Shown here piece after piece: positions 13,244 through 29,000 of a DNA stretch of 50,609 nt (the first letter of the stretch is position 1; each line of letters begins with the position of its first letter). Under the pieces are notes generated by a model. The model ran no database searches and was not told the origin of the DNA. It worked only from the letters and a program-made list of their open reading frames with translations. The position numbers and the translations under genes are program-made. Origin of the DNA: Echinococcus granulosus (taxonomy: Eukaryota; Platyhelminthes; Cestoda; Cyclophyllidea; Taeniidae); the NCBI RefSeq assembly GCF_000524195.1, contig NW_020170451.1, forward strand, positions 238,054-288,662. Direction: 5' to 3'.

Positions 13244-14015
13244 CGGTCCTGGCATCTAGACCATGGATAATCATGTTGTTATTTAATTAAGTAGCAAAAC
13301 AAGTACCTTTTCTCAATCAAGCAAAACACTAAACACACTTGTTTTCTGATTTCAGCACAATGGTAGCTGGCGAGTGATTCGTTTGTTGATGACAAAAGTG
13401 CCTAAGCCTTTTCACACAATTCAATAATTCCTGACAATTAATTCACTCCTTTGCAACCTGTTTCCCATCAGAATGCCAAAACTCAAGGTCCGTAAAGGGT
13501 AACACTCTCATCCATTGCGATTACGCTTCTATGGGTGTAAAGAAGTGTGCTTCTAATCGCTAAGGAAACCTAATAAGACGAAACGAACGAACAGCTACGA
13601 TAGCGGTTGGACGTAAAATGCGAGGTAGTTCAGCAAACTGAACATTCTGTTAGTCCACACTCGTGATGACACAGCCATGTAGTAAAACAGCGTATCATCA
13701 CTTGACTCAAATGTACACTCAGTAAGCATGATCTCTGAATTTACTCAAGGTGTAACAAGCCTCTTATTCAAGATTTTTAAGAGGGTGCAAATTTGAACGC
13801 AAACTGGCTAGTTAATTAAACTACCCATGTTTACTACCACGACCGACCGTCCAAGAAGAGGCCACTGTTTTGCATGTTAGAGTTATATTTATTTGAATGA
13901 CGTAAAAATGTACGAATATGTGTAACCAAATTTCGACGATGCACATTAATCAAAACAGGATCAATTCTAACATAAGTTGGGAATTAAAGTAAAAGTGATG
14001 CGTCTGCATATTGCC
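13244..14015. other. Convergent intergenic region TSNAXIP1 / CTSD
   Basis: The 3' ends of two genes on opposite strands face each other across 772 bp. I see no canonical AATAAA for the TSNAXIP1-like gene near its stop; ATTAAA at 13815-13820 is the nearest common variant that I noticed. The CTSD signal at 13888-13893 is canonical, so the transcripts may end within about 100 bp of each other or overlap. Confidence 0.5.
13888..13893 (-). terminator. Polyadenylation signal of CTSD
   Basis: The + strand reads TTTATT, which is AATAAA on the - strand, about 123 nt past the stop codon of the aspartic protease gene. Confidence 0.55.
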
Positions 14016-16165
<2,150 letters not shown>

Positions 16166-17050
16166 AGCGAATAGCCCGAGTTATGCAGGGTGGAGAGATT
16201 GACCAACCAGAAGGCAAAAAAGCGTTGAACAAAAAAAAGGAAGAAAAGGGAATTAATATTGCAGCTTCAATTGACTATATGCTTCTTAGGGCACTTCGTT
16301 TAGAGAAACCACAATCAAAGGGTGACAACCCCAAGTTCCAATTAGGTTTTCTAAAGTAGGACAAGACGAACTAAAGTTGAATTTGAAAATCATTATTTAA
16401 GTAAAAAGAAATGTTCACTTATACTATGACATTGTTTAATCTCCAGATTCTTTAGTTTAAGTAAAGACACAAATTGATATCGTGCACATCACTAGTGCAG
16501 CTGCAAAAAATCAGCGCATTATGAGATTGTGGAAGAGACATTTTCATGAAGACACTTTTGGAAAATTTTTACTTTGATGTCGATCAAAACTTGCAACTCT
16601 TCGCGAAAGCACTTATATTAAGTTAGTTTGAAAGGGTGCCAAGAAAGAGGAAGTAAAATGAGTTTGTAAACAGATACTAAAGAAAAAATACGTTGAGTTT
16701 TGACTCTTTCTCTCAATCAAAAAAGTGCCTTTACTTACCCTTAAAATTATAATACGTTTCACAGAAAAATCTTTGATTGACCAACTCTGCTGTTGGGGTT
16801 TTTTGACGCCAACTTATGTTTGTTCAAGCCATTCAATCCACACACGTAAATAACCTTGCGCGTCGTCCAAGAGTGCTGGCCACGCGATAATTTGTAAAGA
16901 CGCATTTATTCTTGTTTAATCACAAGCTTCGCATGACATTTTGACTGCCCTAAGTACCCAAGGATAGTAGTTGCGTGATGCTTCTGTCAACGCTCAATAT
17001 CTCTCGTTGGAAAAACATTTTTTGACTTCTTGAAACTTCAACCATTCTAA
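16166..17050. promoter_or_regulatory. Shared divergent promoter region CTSD / MCC
   Basis: The start codons of the - strand CTSD and + strand MCC genes are separated by 885 bp, so both promoters and 5' UTRs must lie here unless distal 5' exons exist. The sequence is AT-rich. I recognise no convincing TATA box or initiator, and TAA directly precedes the MCC ATG. The regulatory role is inferred from gene arrangement only. Confidence 0.4.
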
Positions 17051-20000
17051 ATGGAAAACACAGCATCGCATCCTGGAATTAGCAGTTCATCAAGTGAAGG
17101 AAGCACTTTTAATTCTGGTAGATACATTATTTTGATCTACTTTGTGTACTTTTTGCACGTCGTTGTTGTGTATTTATGACTTAATTTGTTTCTGGTTGAT
17201 ACTAATAGTCTAAAGTCTGAGTAACTTGCCCCAAATTTGCGCCTTCTTGAGTTTGTTTATTTGTTAGTTTTTTGCAAATTCTTTTTATTTGCTTTTAAAG
17301 TAACTGTAAACTTTAGTTTCTAGTTGCTGAATTTTAGGATAAATGTAAAAATTTAAGAAAAATAATTCATCCTGGAAAAAAAGCATAGTATTTTAAACTT
17401 TTGGGAATTTTTATAAGCTTTGTGACCGTACTTAGCCCGTTAAGTGTTTTTTGTCGTTGTATGTAGTGATAAAAGCGGAATTGCCATGCTTAGTCAGAAA
17501 TTTTGCATTCAATAAAAATAAATAAGGCTTCAGCATCAGGAAGCCTAGTCTTGCTTATATTTTGTAAAAACCACATATTTGGGTAAAAATTTAATTGAAT
17601 TTATCTAATCTGATCTCCAGTTATCAGATAAGTATATACTGTGTATTTGATGCATCTGTAATTTTAAAGGCACAAAAATCTTCCCACAAGTAAACGCATT
17701 AGTCTTTTCATTAATAAAAGCACCTATAATATGCATTGTAATTCTTTAAATTTATCCTAGAAGCAAACACTGATATTACTAGCATATCTTTAAGCCTAAT
17801 GTCAATTTGAGGGAAATGTATTCCATTTTGTACCCCAGAGTCTAAATTATGCCAATTTTAACGACGCCGTATTTAATTTAGAAACACAAAACTTACGTAA
17901 AGCATGCACATTTTAAGAAACCTTAGCTCTGTATTTTTCCTAAATGCTACCTGCGTGGGTTTAGGTCCAGCTAACTTTTCGTATCTAGCATTCAAATTCC
18001 AGAAGATTCTTTTCTATCGAATCACTTAAATAAAAATTGAGCCTGTTAGTAATGAATATCAGCTTATCCAATTTTTGTACGTATTCTGTAAATTCCGAAG
18101 GCCCTCATAATGATATGCCTCTACAGATATAAAGACAAAACTTACACTTAGTCAAGCCAAGGATTTACGTTATTCTCAATCTTATTTTCAGCCGATTGTG
18201 ACACTGGCGCACAAGATATGTTCAGGGATTCCTTGTCCCTAAATGAACTCCGGAAAGCCTATCCTGAACTCTATCAATTCATTTGTCAGACGGATCCCAC
18301 CTTCGGAGCCGCTGATCTCGAAGAAGCCAAAGAAGAAGTCTCCCGGTCGAAATTGGGCAAGGGTCTAAAAGACCAGGACTTTGACCATGGTTTTGATGTT
18401 TCTCAGCTTTTAAAGGAGTCGAATTCAGTCACTTCTCTCTTGACCATACGAAAAGCCATGTCTTCGATTTTTGAGTGCTTAAACACTGTACATGTCCAGA
18501 AGACCCTGAAACTACGCCTTGAAATACGGGACCTGTGCTCCCGTCTTCAGAGTCTGCAGGTGTGTTCAGCTATTTCGTTTTTAAAAGCGCGCTTGCTTTT
18601 AAATTCACAAGCATTTAAAAATTATTTAAATGTTTCTTCCCATATATTTGATCTTTTTCCTTTTGCTGCATATTTCCTCTCCTTAAGTGAAGGCCTGGTT
18701 AGGTTAGTTTCCATGTGCATTTCGCTACTTAGTAGCATTAGTGGCAAAAGCGCGCAATTCTGTCATATTTTTACTACGTTACCTGTGTAGTTGATTGGTC
18801 TCCTTCAGGCTCTCTGATTAAAGTTTTATAAACGCATCTGCTAAATATGGTATTATATAGTCCTTACACTCCGATAGGAGCCACTGCACTTTGCTATGCC
18901 ATTCTGAAAGTGTAGTTGTCTTTTATTCAACGAAAAAATATTCGGTTTGGTGCATTTTTTTACTGATCTGTCGAAAACCTGCTTGATAAACCAGGAATAA
19001 ACGCATCTACTACAGCAAGATACGCGACATCGTATTCATATCAAATTATACCATTTTGTTTTGCACATTTTAATATCAGAACACGCTTCCGAAGTATAGG
19101 TAGAAACACTATTAATTTACCTCCCGCGTATTTTTTGAAATATGCGAACGAATTTGGGGTTTTTGTGAAGAAATAAAATGAATTAAGTAATCAAATTTTA
19201 AATACTTGAGCAACTGATTCAGTAACTAGTTTTAATGAGCAGGTAGAAAATGATTTAGTGATTTTTTAAATACCTTCAACAAGGACTTTTACTAAACAGA
19301 GCATAATTGCTCAACCTTCCATAAGTGATTTTGATGAAATATTTGCTAAACTCGCTCAACTGTATGTGGCACCTGATGTTCAGTATTTTTGCTTCACATC
19401 CACCCGACCGTAGACGAGCCGCGAGACGGACCAACGTGAGATCTACCGACTGCAGCGTGAGAACGATAGATGTCGCAGGGAGTTGGCGCAGCAGGCTTCA
19501 CGCTACGAGGATCGCATCACCGAGTTGCATGGCGTTCTGGAGGAGTTGAAACGCAAGGCCTCGGAGATGCAGAACTCCAACTCAACCAACAACGCCACCG
19601 TTGATGTAAACGACCTGGTCGAGGTCAGCGACAGTGACGGCGAGACCGACGCACCCGATGCGGAGGCTGCCTGCACATTATCCGAATTCTCTGCACCTGA
19701 GTCCGTATTACACCCGTCTATCGGCCTGGAGGACAGATCTAAGCCTCTGGTAGATCTCATTCAACTTTTGTTCAAAATACTTTTCCTTCATGCAAAGCTA
19801 CTTCCCTGACACTTATAAAGATCGGATGGGACGAAAAGGCCTCACTCTTTGCCCGTTGTCCCCAAGTTTCATGTGGTTCAGCAACCTTTTCCATAAAGGT
19901 AAAATAAATTGCCTATAAATTTTGGCACCCATGGATCCATATTAGGCTGACTGAAAAAGCACTTTGTTGTACTTTTGAATTCTTATGGCGCTATGTCCAG

Positions 20001-23000
20001 TTGAATAGCTTCAAACCAAGGAGGATTTATTTTTTCCTAAAGGCACAGAATGTGACTTCAGTGTATACTGGGTGACCAGTTTAGCTGTTTGTTTGTTACC
20101 ACTTTATCTGCTGTAAAGCTACAAAAGAGAGCCCCAGCACGTGGCGGCCTGATTGATCAAAGCGTTTGCATGAAGGGGCCCTGTAATTGTGCATCTGTAA
20201 TTGTGTGCGACCGATTAATCATCATACAGCCCGATGCACATGCAAATACGAGTCGTTGTGAGTTTTTTACCGGCTTACTCGTCCTTTTTCCTTCCTCGTT
20301 TTTCATCTTATGCCTTTTTGAAAATCCACACCATCACCTCCATCTCCACTACCACTACTACTACTTCCCAACATCCACTACCTGCCTTTTCTCTCAGCCT
20401 TGTTCGTGGCGGTTTATTGCTTACTGCTATAGTCGTTGTAAGATGCAATCAACCAACAGAGAAAGAATTTGTCTTTTAACCCTTTCTTTTGTGACTATTT
20501 TGCAAAAATGACTTATTTCCCCCTCAAGATTTGGAGCTCTGAAAAGCAGTTGTTGGTTAAATCTTATAATTGGATACGATGCTATAAATTATCCTTCATT
20601 TCCACGAAGAACTTGTGCCCTGTCAAAAAAAACCTTTCTAAACATGGATTGGTAACTTATTTTATCCAAACCTAGTGTATGAGCACTTTATGAATAAAGG
20701 CGAGATTATGTTCATTTTAGGCAAATCCAGGATGGAGGAAGTCCTGTTTGTAGGGTTGAACCTCTTCCTTTTTAGTTCTTACGCAATAAACTTTATTTTA
20801 TGTCACCAGTATCAGCCCTGCCCACTTTCCATGTTCTGGCTACGTAAATAGGCGCTAATGGGGTTCAATTTATAACAGAATGGGTTGCCTAAAAATTGCA
20901 CGATTTTCCCTCATCCTTTGAAGAAATTGAATGCACTTACGAGTGGTCGTCAGGAGAATTCTCACGCTTATTATCCCAAAGGGCAACTAAGTACATTGTC
21001 ATAAAAGTACTCCTACTTGAAATAGTGCTTTAAATCAACAGGTCTTACCTATGTGCTTGATCATTTTTTCGGAAAAGTTCATCCTCTGTCCAAAAAACTG
21101 TTAGACTCGCACATTTGTTCGCTTATTTCCATCTCTCCTTGTTTTTTCAAGTTGGTACTTAACAACTTCTAACAGCAATAGCCATTGTGCGCTGACATTG
21201 GTGTTGTGAAGGCACAATTTTCGGGGTCATAGTATCAAGGGTTCTCGATAATCACGTGGTTTACTGTTTCGATTATCGTTCAAAACATCGGACTGGATTG
21301 TTTCCTGTTATTATTCCCACAAAATAGTCTGCAATTTAAATTAATTGTCCCTTATAAAGCGGAACTTTAACTACATATTATGATGTATGGATTTAGGGGC
21401 TCTATCCTCAACAAATAGAGAAAATCACGAAAATAATCAGCGCGAGGATGTCATCGTAGTGAGGCTTGAAGACAGAGGGGAGAATAAATGGGGGTAGTAA
21501 TTCTCATATTGTGTTTAAAGGGATATTTTTTCGTTGTTAGTGTTCACAGCTTGCCAGAAGGAATGCTTCTGAAGTATCAAAACAGTGATCAGAGGGACAG
21601 TATTCCCATGGAGGTGGCTGAAAGCGATTTCGGTGAAGTCTGACCGTGGCGGTGGGGCAAGGTGAGGGGATGGCGGAGAAGGAAGGCCTGGAGTAGGTGA
21701 GCCGGTGTGGGGGTAGGGAGACGAAAGGGTGAGAAGAGAAAGGGGGAAGGGTGTGGTGTTTATGAGTGAGCGCACACTCGCTAACCCACTTATTCACGTG
21801 TCTGCGCTTGTGTGCACCCGTGCGCTGCAGCATCAAAGGAGGTGCCGGTATGCGCCCTGGTCCGATCTCACCTAACAGCCACCACCACCGCCACCAGACA
21901 GGGGAAAAGGTGTTGTCCAGACTCTGTGAAAAACTGATGTAGTGACGCTTAACAAGAAGGACGCACTATGTTAGCATACCACGCTTTCGTGACCGGTGCG
22001 CGAGTGGCGGATAGGAGAGCCGTAGTAAACATGTTGACACTTAATTCTCGATGTTTTCATGACGATTTTGATGTTGAGTGCAGGCATTATTCATCTAAGT
22101 AACTGCCACGATGTGAAACAAAAATAGATAGACAAAAAAACTTATCAAGTTTTTAATGCACCCTAAAATTTCCACGTGTTGAATTTCTAACCAGTACTAG
22201 TTGTCATAATGATGCTAGTCAGTTTCAGTTTTTGGTACAATCCAAACCTTTACCCCTTGAGCATATTTATGTGTCGCTGGAATGACAAATGTGTTTTTGG
22301 TGGCTGATGAATGGAATTTAATGTGGAAAAACGGAATGGTCTATTGTTATTTTGCCTCACTCACTGTAAGGTTCTTTGTGATCATCCACCGCTAGGTAGC
22401 TAGTAATTAGGGCGGCTATTAAAGATCTCAAACCCGTTTCTGCTAACATTCTTTCTCCTCCGCCTCCATATCCTCCTTCTCTTTTTTTCTTGCCCCTTTT
22501 GCCTCTTGATATACGATTTTCGCAGGTGTTTTGCATAAATCTTTCATTAATCTTCCGTCCATTCATCCACATTGTTATTTGGCATTCCAGTTCCGGTGTA
22601 CTTGTGTCCTCCTATCCATGGAGCACTTCGCTATCTACTAAGTGTACTTTGCAAAGGCCTACAAATTCTCCCATTTTCGCTTATTAAGCTTTTATTCTTC
22701 ATCCACCAAAACACATCATGAATTTGGCACAGGCTCGGTGAGTATTCCACGGTATACTCGCGCTAGGCTGCGATCAAATCGGTCAAAGTAACTCCTTCAT
22801 TTAAAGTGAAATTTCCCATCTGACAAGTTGAGAATCTCTTCTCCTTCGTAGAAATTACCTTAAGAGGTTGATTCTATATTCATCCTCCTTCACCTGCATG
22901 ATCTAGCAAGTCGCTTATTTTGCATTTAGTCCGGAAATCTTTGATGAGCAGATGTTGCACTCTCCTTCCGTCCACTTTGGTCCAGAGTGAACGACCAGGT

Positions 23001-26000
23001 GGTCAAATGGAGTTACCGAAATTTATTGTAACTGTATTTAAACTAGACCGAATTAGTCTGGTGTTCGTGGCATGAGTGTATCAAGGAGCCGTAAATGAAA
23101 CAGATGTTAATGAAGCCAAACTACAACATTATTTAAGAGGAACTTGGGTTCCTGTTTTTGCTGCTCGCTAGTGTAAAAGTAATTGATCTTATCGAATTGC
23201 TTTCGAGGACAAAGAAAAGTGTAGTAGATAAATGGGAAGAAAGGCACTTCCACGTATGATGATGCGCAGTTGCGATCACTCTGAGGCCGCATGGGTGCTG
23301 GTTGTGATGGGCATAAGCTGGGTCGTCGCGACTAGACACAGAAGCTTGCTTGTTGCATGCACGCACGTAAACGTGTGTATACAAGCTTATGCAAATGCGC
23401 ACAGGCACAATGCCACCACACATACCTGATGATTGTTTGACTTTGGCCAGAAAGTGGCAGGAGTGCTGGTGGTGGCGGTGGTGGTAGTTGTATTGGGCAT
23501 GGAAAAAGAGGAGTGGATCGTGACATTTCCGATAACGATTACCGCGCCTCAGACAAATGCAAGTGTAAACACTCGAATAAATCACACAAGCATCCATCCG
23601 CCTCCTCCTCCGGACCTAATGGCGTGCATCGGGCGTATGCTCGACATTTCTCCCCAATGGACAGGCTATTGCGCAATCGTAGAGGCTAAAGGGCGTTTCG
23701 AAGAGTGGAAAGATTAGCGGTGGACATCGTATTACCGTCGTACCCCAATTTCCCTCCCCCTTTCCCCACTCTGCTCATTGCTCTTCTCAATCCCCGCGTT
23801 TTCTACTGCCACGTGGTTGGTCCGTGGAATGAAATTGTAAAGTAGGACCTGGTAAATAAAAAAGTAATGAATCTGAACAATTATTTTCTGACAAGGTGCC
23901 TAATATGTTACACATTCAGCGGAATCACAGGTTTTCCAGTTTAATCTTAGTATATATTTCCACACTTCTTAGGCATCAGTAGAAAAATGCATTTGCCATG
24001 TACCTGACATTTATGGTGGATGTGCAAAAAACTTGAAAATTTACACAATTTTTTTCTCCTGAAGTTAAATAAGAAACTNNNNNNNNNNNNNNNNNNNNNN
24101 NNNNNNNNNNNNNNNNNNNNNNNNNNNNNNNNNNNNNNNNNNNNNNNNNNNNNNNNNNNNNNNNNNNNNNNNNNNNNNATGCCTATCATCTCCCATATGA
24201 CAAATGCAAGTATCGTGTCCGTGCATTTTGAGCTCAGAAGTAAGCTTTTTAATGTTACGGTCTTATTAGTTTTAACAGAGAGTTCACTCCTATGCTTTTC
24301 GGCGTATCGGATAACCATAGAGGAATATTATTCGTGTGGCAAACTTAGGAAACTTTTCCCACCCTCTTGGTTCCGAAGTGCAGCATCAAATAAGCTAGAA
24401 GTGATGGTGATTCATCCGTGTTATTCCGCCTAGTAGCACATAATAGTGTTGCTCACAGGCCCGTGGTTCATGCAGCGTCCTGCAACTTCCCTAAAAGCGA
24501 AAGAATGCATACTCAGACAGACTAGGTATTGCCGACGTACAGAAGGGTCAGGGGGCTACTGACATGGCCCTAAGGCCAGTCCACCAGGTGGAGGTACAGT
24601 GGCGGAGCCCCTAAGTGGCCTGTTACCAAAACCGGGAGTTAAACTGACAGTTAAATTACTACAGTTTAGCTATTTCCATGACCTTGGCCATGATTAAAAT
24701 GTCTAGCTGACACTAGAAGAAGATGTTTTTTAAGTCATCGCCTGGACGCCGTGGCTTCTTCTACTTATCTATGACGTGTGTGTGCATGTGTTGAATCTTT
24801 ATCCTTACCGTCGTGGTAACTTGCATCTTTTTTGTCCTTCATTAAGTTTTAAAATTGGATCTCCACTCTTTTTTACAAGGCTCAATCTTGCATAGGGAAA
24901 GAAGGACAGGTCATTATGGTTATCCCTATACATAACGTAAAATTGGATGGCATGTTTGCATGGTAATTGATGTTCGTTGCTGTGAATGGCCCATCTTCTA
25001 GCCAAGCCGCCCAAATGAGCGCACAAATGTGCAGCACGAGAGGCAGAGAAGATGGAGGAGGAAAAGGTGGAGAGACAGGTGGTCTGTTCTCAGGAGAGAT
25101 AAACGCGTAGGAGGCGTCATCATCAGGTGCGTGTGTGCGTACGATTCGGGTGTCAGCAGTTTCCATGGCAGTATTCCAATAACAGTACCATATTTTGCGT
25201 AAAAATGATATTACGCGTCTCTGGATGCCTTACAGTCACTGCAGTGCAACTCATCATTACTATGCTTAGCTGACAAAACGGGGAAGTCGGTCCATAAAGG
25301 GCATGCTATTTGATGCATTTGGGAACGAGTCATCGGAAGGAAGCGATACAGAGAGACTTGTAGATGATTTTGCTTTGATTTTCTCCAATTAAATGGGAAT
25401 TAGAAATTATAATTGCTGAACAGATAGCTACATTTAATGCCATAAAATAATCAGCCGTGGGCTAAACTGTTACATACATACTTAAGGCCTAGGAAAACAA
25501 GTAAAGCTATAAAGCTATTTACCATTCAAAATGTGACTCATATCGTGTTCCGGCGATTCACCTAATGTTTTTGACCGAATTCAATGACATTTGACGATAC
25601 ATGATAACAAAACGGCCATGCAAGGGTGCGTGTATGTGTGTGGTGATGTTCTCACTGTCTGTGGCGCTTATCTTTGGAATTCCATAGCAGACGTGTTCGG
25701 TCTAGCACGAGAAGAGTGTATTCGAGACAGCTTCAACAGGACAATAAAAAAGAAGCCACGCAAGCATGAATGTACGTGTGTGTTTTATGATTTTGGGACC
25801 TCTATTACAGCCCCTTTTGCCAGCGCTTGTGAATGTCTAGCCTCGAATCGGCAGATTGAAACACTCACAGGATGGGTCTGATTAATAGGATTGATCTGGC
25901 AAGTACTCTTTAGAAGCACTTCAACCTGGGAGAAATGTTTCTTTAAGTGTGGCTTATTTCAAAAGCCTTGGTTGTGTTGATAACCTTGTACGCGTGTAAA

Positions 26001-29000
26001 GCCACTGCTACAAAACCATTTCCCAAAAAGAATTCCAAGCTTCAAAATGGGCTATTTTGTGAATCTACTCAGATGATGGTAACAAGCATGTGTCTTCTGA
26101 CTGATTTTGCCAGATGAAAGGTATTGTGAAAGTAAAATAAATAGGCAACAAAAAGTATAGTATGGGTACCCAAAACTGAAGATTTACTTGCTTGAAGAAA
26201 GCCGAAATTCCCACGTTATACCCGTCATCTTGTTCACTACGTACCTCCAAACGAATCTGAACTAATAGAAGGCACTTCGGATTGGGGTACCCTCTACTGT
26301 CACTTCTCGCTTCATTGGAAGGGTGACGTTTCTTGTATTCTCAGTAAGGCAACATTTTTTTCTCGCATGTCAGGGATTTCTTTACCTTTTTCCACTTCTC
26401 TCTTCTACTTTCTTCCATTTTAACGATAGAAACAAACTCATTTACTTTAGCTATTAGATCTGTGTTCCTTCTCAGTTTCTTAATTCCAATTATACATTTG
26501 CTCATTGCTAAGGAAACATCTGATAAACTGTGTTGGAGTAGTTAGCGTCTCCACTGACTTGTTTATGTCTGCCTATGGATCAGTGTCTTAAATAATTTCT
26601 TGTTTTGAGAGCTTGTATTTCCTACCAGCTCTTGAAAGCCACCAGTATGCGTGTACTGAAGCGTTTCAAACATTTATTCCATTCCATTCCTATTTGTCCC
26701 GACTATTCTCATGCCAAATTTGGCATGTCGAACAGGCAGTTCCAATTGTTCTGGTGCCACTCCCTAGATCGCTTATGGCTTGTCAAGCATAATCATTGAT
26801 GCTGCGAGTCTCTACATTTGGCACAGACTGTTTGGCTCAGGAGACAAAGATTTCATGGCGTGTATTTATTAATGGTGTACGTGCGTACGAGAGTCTTGGC
26901 AAGACAAAAGCTGAATCACTTTAATTCGTCTGATTTGTCTGAAAATGTGCTTAATCCCATACAACATTTCAAGTATCAACCATCAGGGACGGTGAGTAAA
27001 TTCAACTCTTCGTTTTACCAACTTCAAAACACCAGTAATCTTTTTTTCTTGGAGGCAGCGGTACTAGTTTATTGTGCTTATCTTCCACGTACGATCAAAT
27101 TCTATAATTTAGGCTTCAAATAATTGTACTTAAATTTTGACCAAAATAATGCAACCTACGTTTACTGAAATTTGACATTTAGTTCATTTGTCAAAGTAGG
27201 CGTAGTAGTGACAAGACTGAATAGCTCTAATTTATGCCAAACCTTTTCGACCAGCGTGCAGAGACCACATAACTGGACCAGACAGCATCCCTCCTCAATG
27301 CTTTTTATGCTAGATGTGCATGCAATTTATGGAGCAGGTTGTCATAATCTGACAATAGACTGAAATAGTCATCGCGACCAGACTTACTGCTTCCTCAAAA
27401 GATGATTCAGAGTGAGCTTTTAGGAGTATCACGTTGCCGGCTGTGCTACAGACCGTTGAGGAGGTGAGAGTGCCATGCATTATGTTTCAATGCTGCGGAT
27501 AGACAAAAAAACAATCGTCTACGAGAAACGTTTCCTCTTTCAGACGGTGGATGCTAATATGTGCCGTATCCGAAGGAAGTCATTATCGTGTAATTGCAAG
27601 CTGGTTATTTTCTGTGACAGTATCAGATATTTTTGTGAACTTCACCTCCATAAAAAGTTTGTGGTCTTAATGTTTTAAGCTATTCCGCAGCCAAGAGTCT
27701 TAAAGAGTGTTTATCCCCACTTCCGCTCCTATATCAACTTTCATTAGGGTTTACATGAAAACAAACTAAATAATCACACCCACAATTTTAGGAATGGCCC
27801 TGTAAATACTAGTTATTTTTGGCCGGTGACGAGTTGAGAAGAAAGGCGTGATAGGACTGGATCTTGAGGTTAAACCTACCTAGTCCAAAGCCAGGCCAAA
27901 TTCAAGCGTTGATTTTTTTGGAACTTTTATTTTTCCAGACTTGACAAATAATTCGTAACTGTTATTCCACTTTTGACCGCACTGGCGCTCTCTATCGCTT
28001 TTACTCCCTTAGCCTTCTCTCTGCTGCCCATTTTAGCCCTGCTGACTCACACCATACACACACACACCCACGTAAACCGCCTTTCGCTCCGGTATCAACT
28101 TCCCGTCTATTCCACCGTCTTCCACTTCCCTCCCCTTCTCCTGTCTCAAGCATCTCCTCTGACTATGGTTGCTTGAATATCGCATCTGAAGGTATCTATA
28201 GCAGTGTACTAGTGATAGATTGAAGTCAACTGATCAACTGGTCGAAGTGAAGAGTGGATCATTGTTGAGCCATCTGGCGCACACCGTGCATCTTCATGAG
28301 CGCTGGCGTCGCCTGAAGGCGCCGCACTTGTCCTGCTGAGAATGGCACTCGCTTCCGCTGTAAACAAAACGCTACAATGGATGATAAATAGATAGAATGG
28401 GCGACACGTCATAGTCATGGTCACACGCACAGACGTTTAGGACACGCCTAGAACCCATGTGCAATGACGCGGCTTCTTAATTCACGAGCTTCGCACCATT
28501 TCTCTACCTCCCTCCCTCCCCCTTTCCGCTCTCCTCTCCGCGACGTCGGTAGTGGTGGCCCATGTTGCTGTTGCTGTTGTTGTAATGAGTCAGTGGTCCT
28601 CCAGAGATCACATTAACCTGCTATCAGCACATGAATATGCGCATTCATAGCCATCGGCTGCAGCAACATCGGTGTTTGCGGTGGTGGTGTTAGCGGCGGT
28701 CTATTCCCGTCATACGGAGCCAAGAAATTGTCACCCCACATCCTTCTTATGCTCACTCTATTTTCTGTCCTTGCGCCGCTTCTACAGTTGTTGCTGTTGT
28801 TGTGATGGTCACACTCGCTATGACTAATAGCTTTGGCTAATGAGTGGGGATGACAGATTCTAGCCATGATTAAATTATCCCTAGTCTTCCCTCCTGCCTC
28901 TCCGAATTAATCCAGCCCAAATATATCTTCTTCCTTGCTGATTGCTGCTAATACCTTGCCTCCTTGTGCCCATTAAATGTTCGGGTAGCAGTGTTTGGTA

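Noticed and set aside
21655..21770. G-quadruplex in the G-rich island
   Set aside because: The runs of three or more G are separated by loops of up to about 12 nt, too long for a confident call by eye.
25591..25881. 96-codon open frame in MCC intron 3
   Set aside because: It overlaps GT-rich low-complexity sequence, has no splice sites in suitable phase and no family resemblance.
28214..28340. Coding-like frame with LSHLAHTVHLHERWRRLK as a further MCC exon
   Set aside because: It has a possible acceptor, but no donor in a phase compatible with exons 3 and 4 before the stop, and no similarity to MCC.
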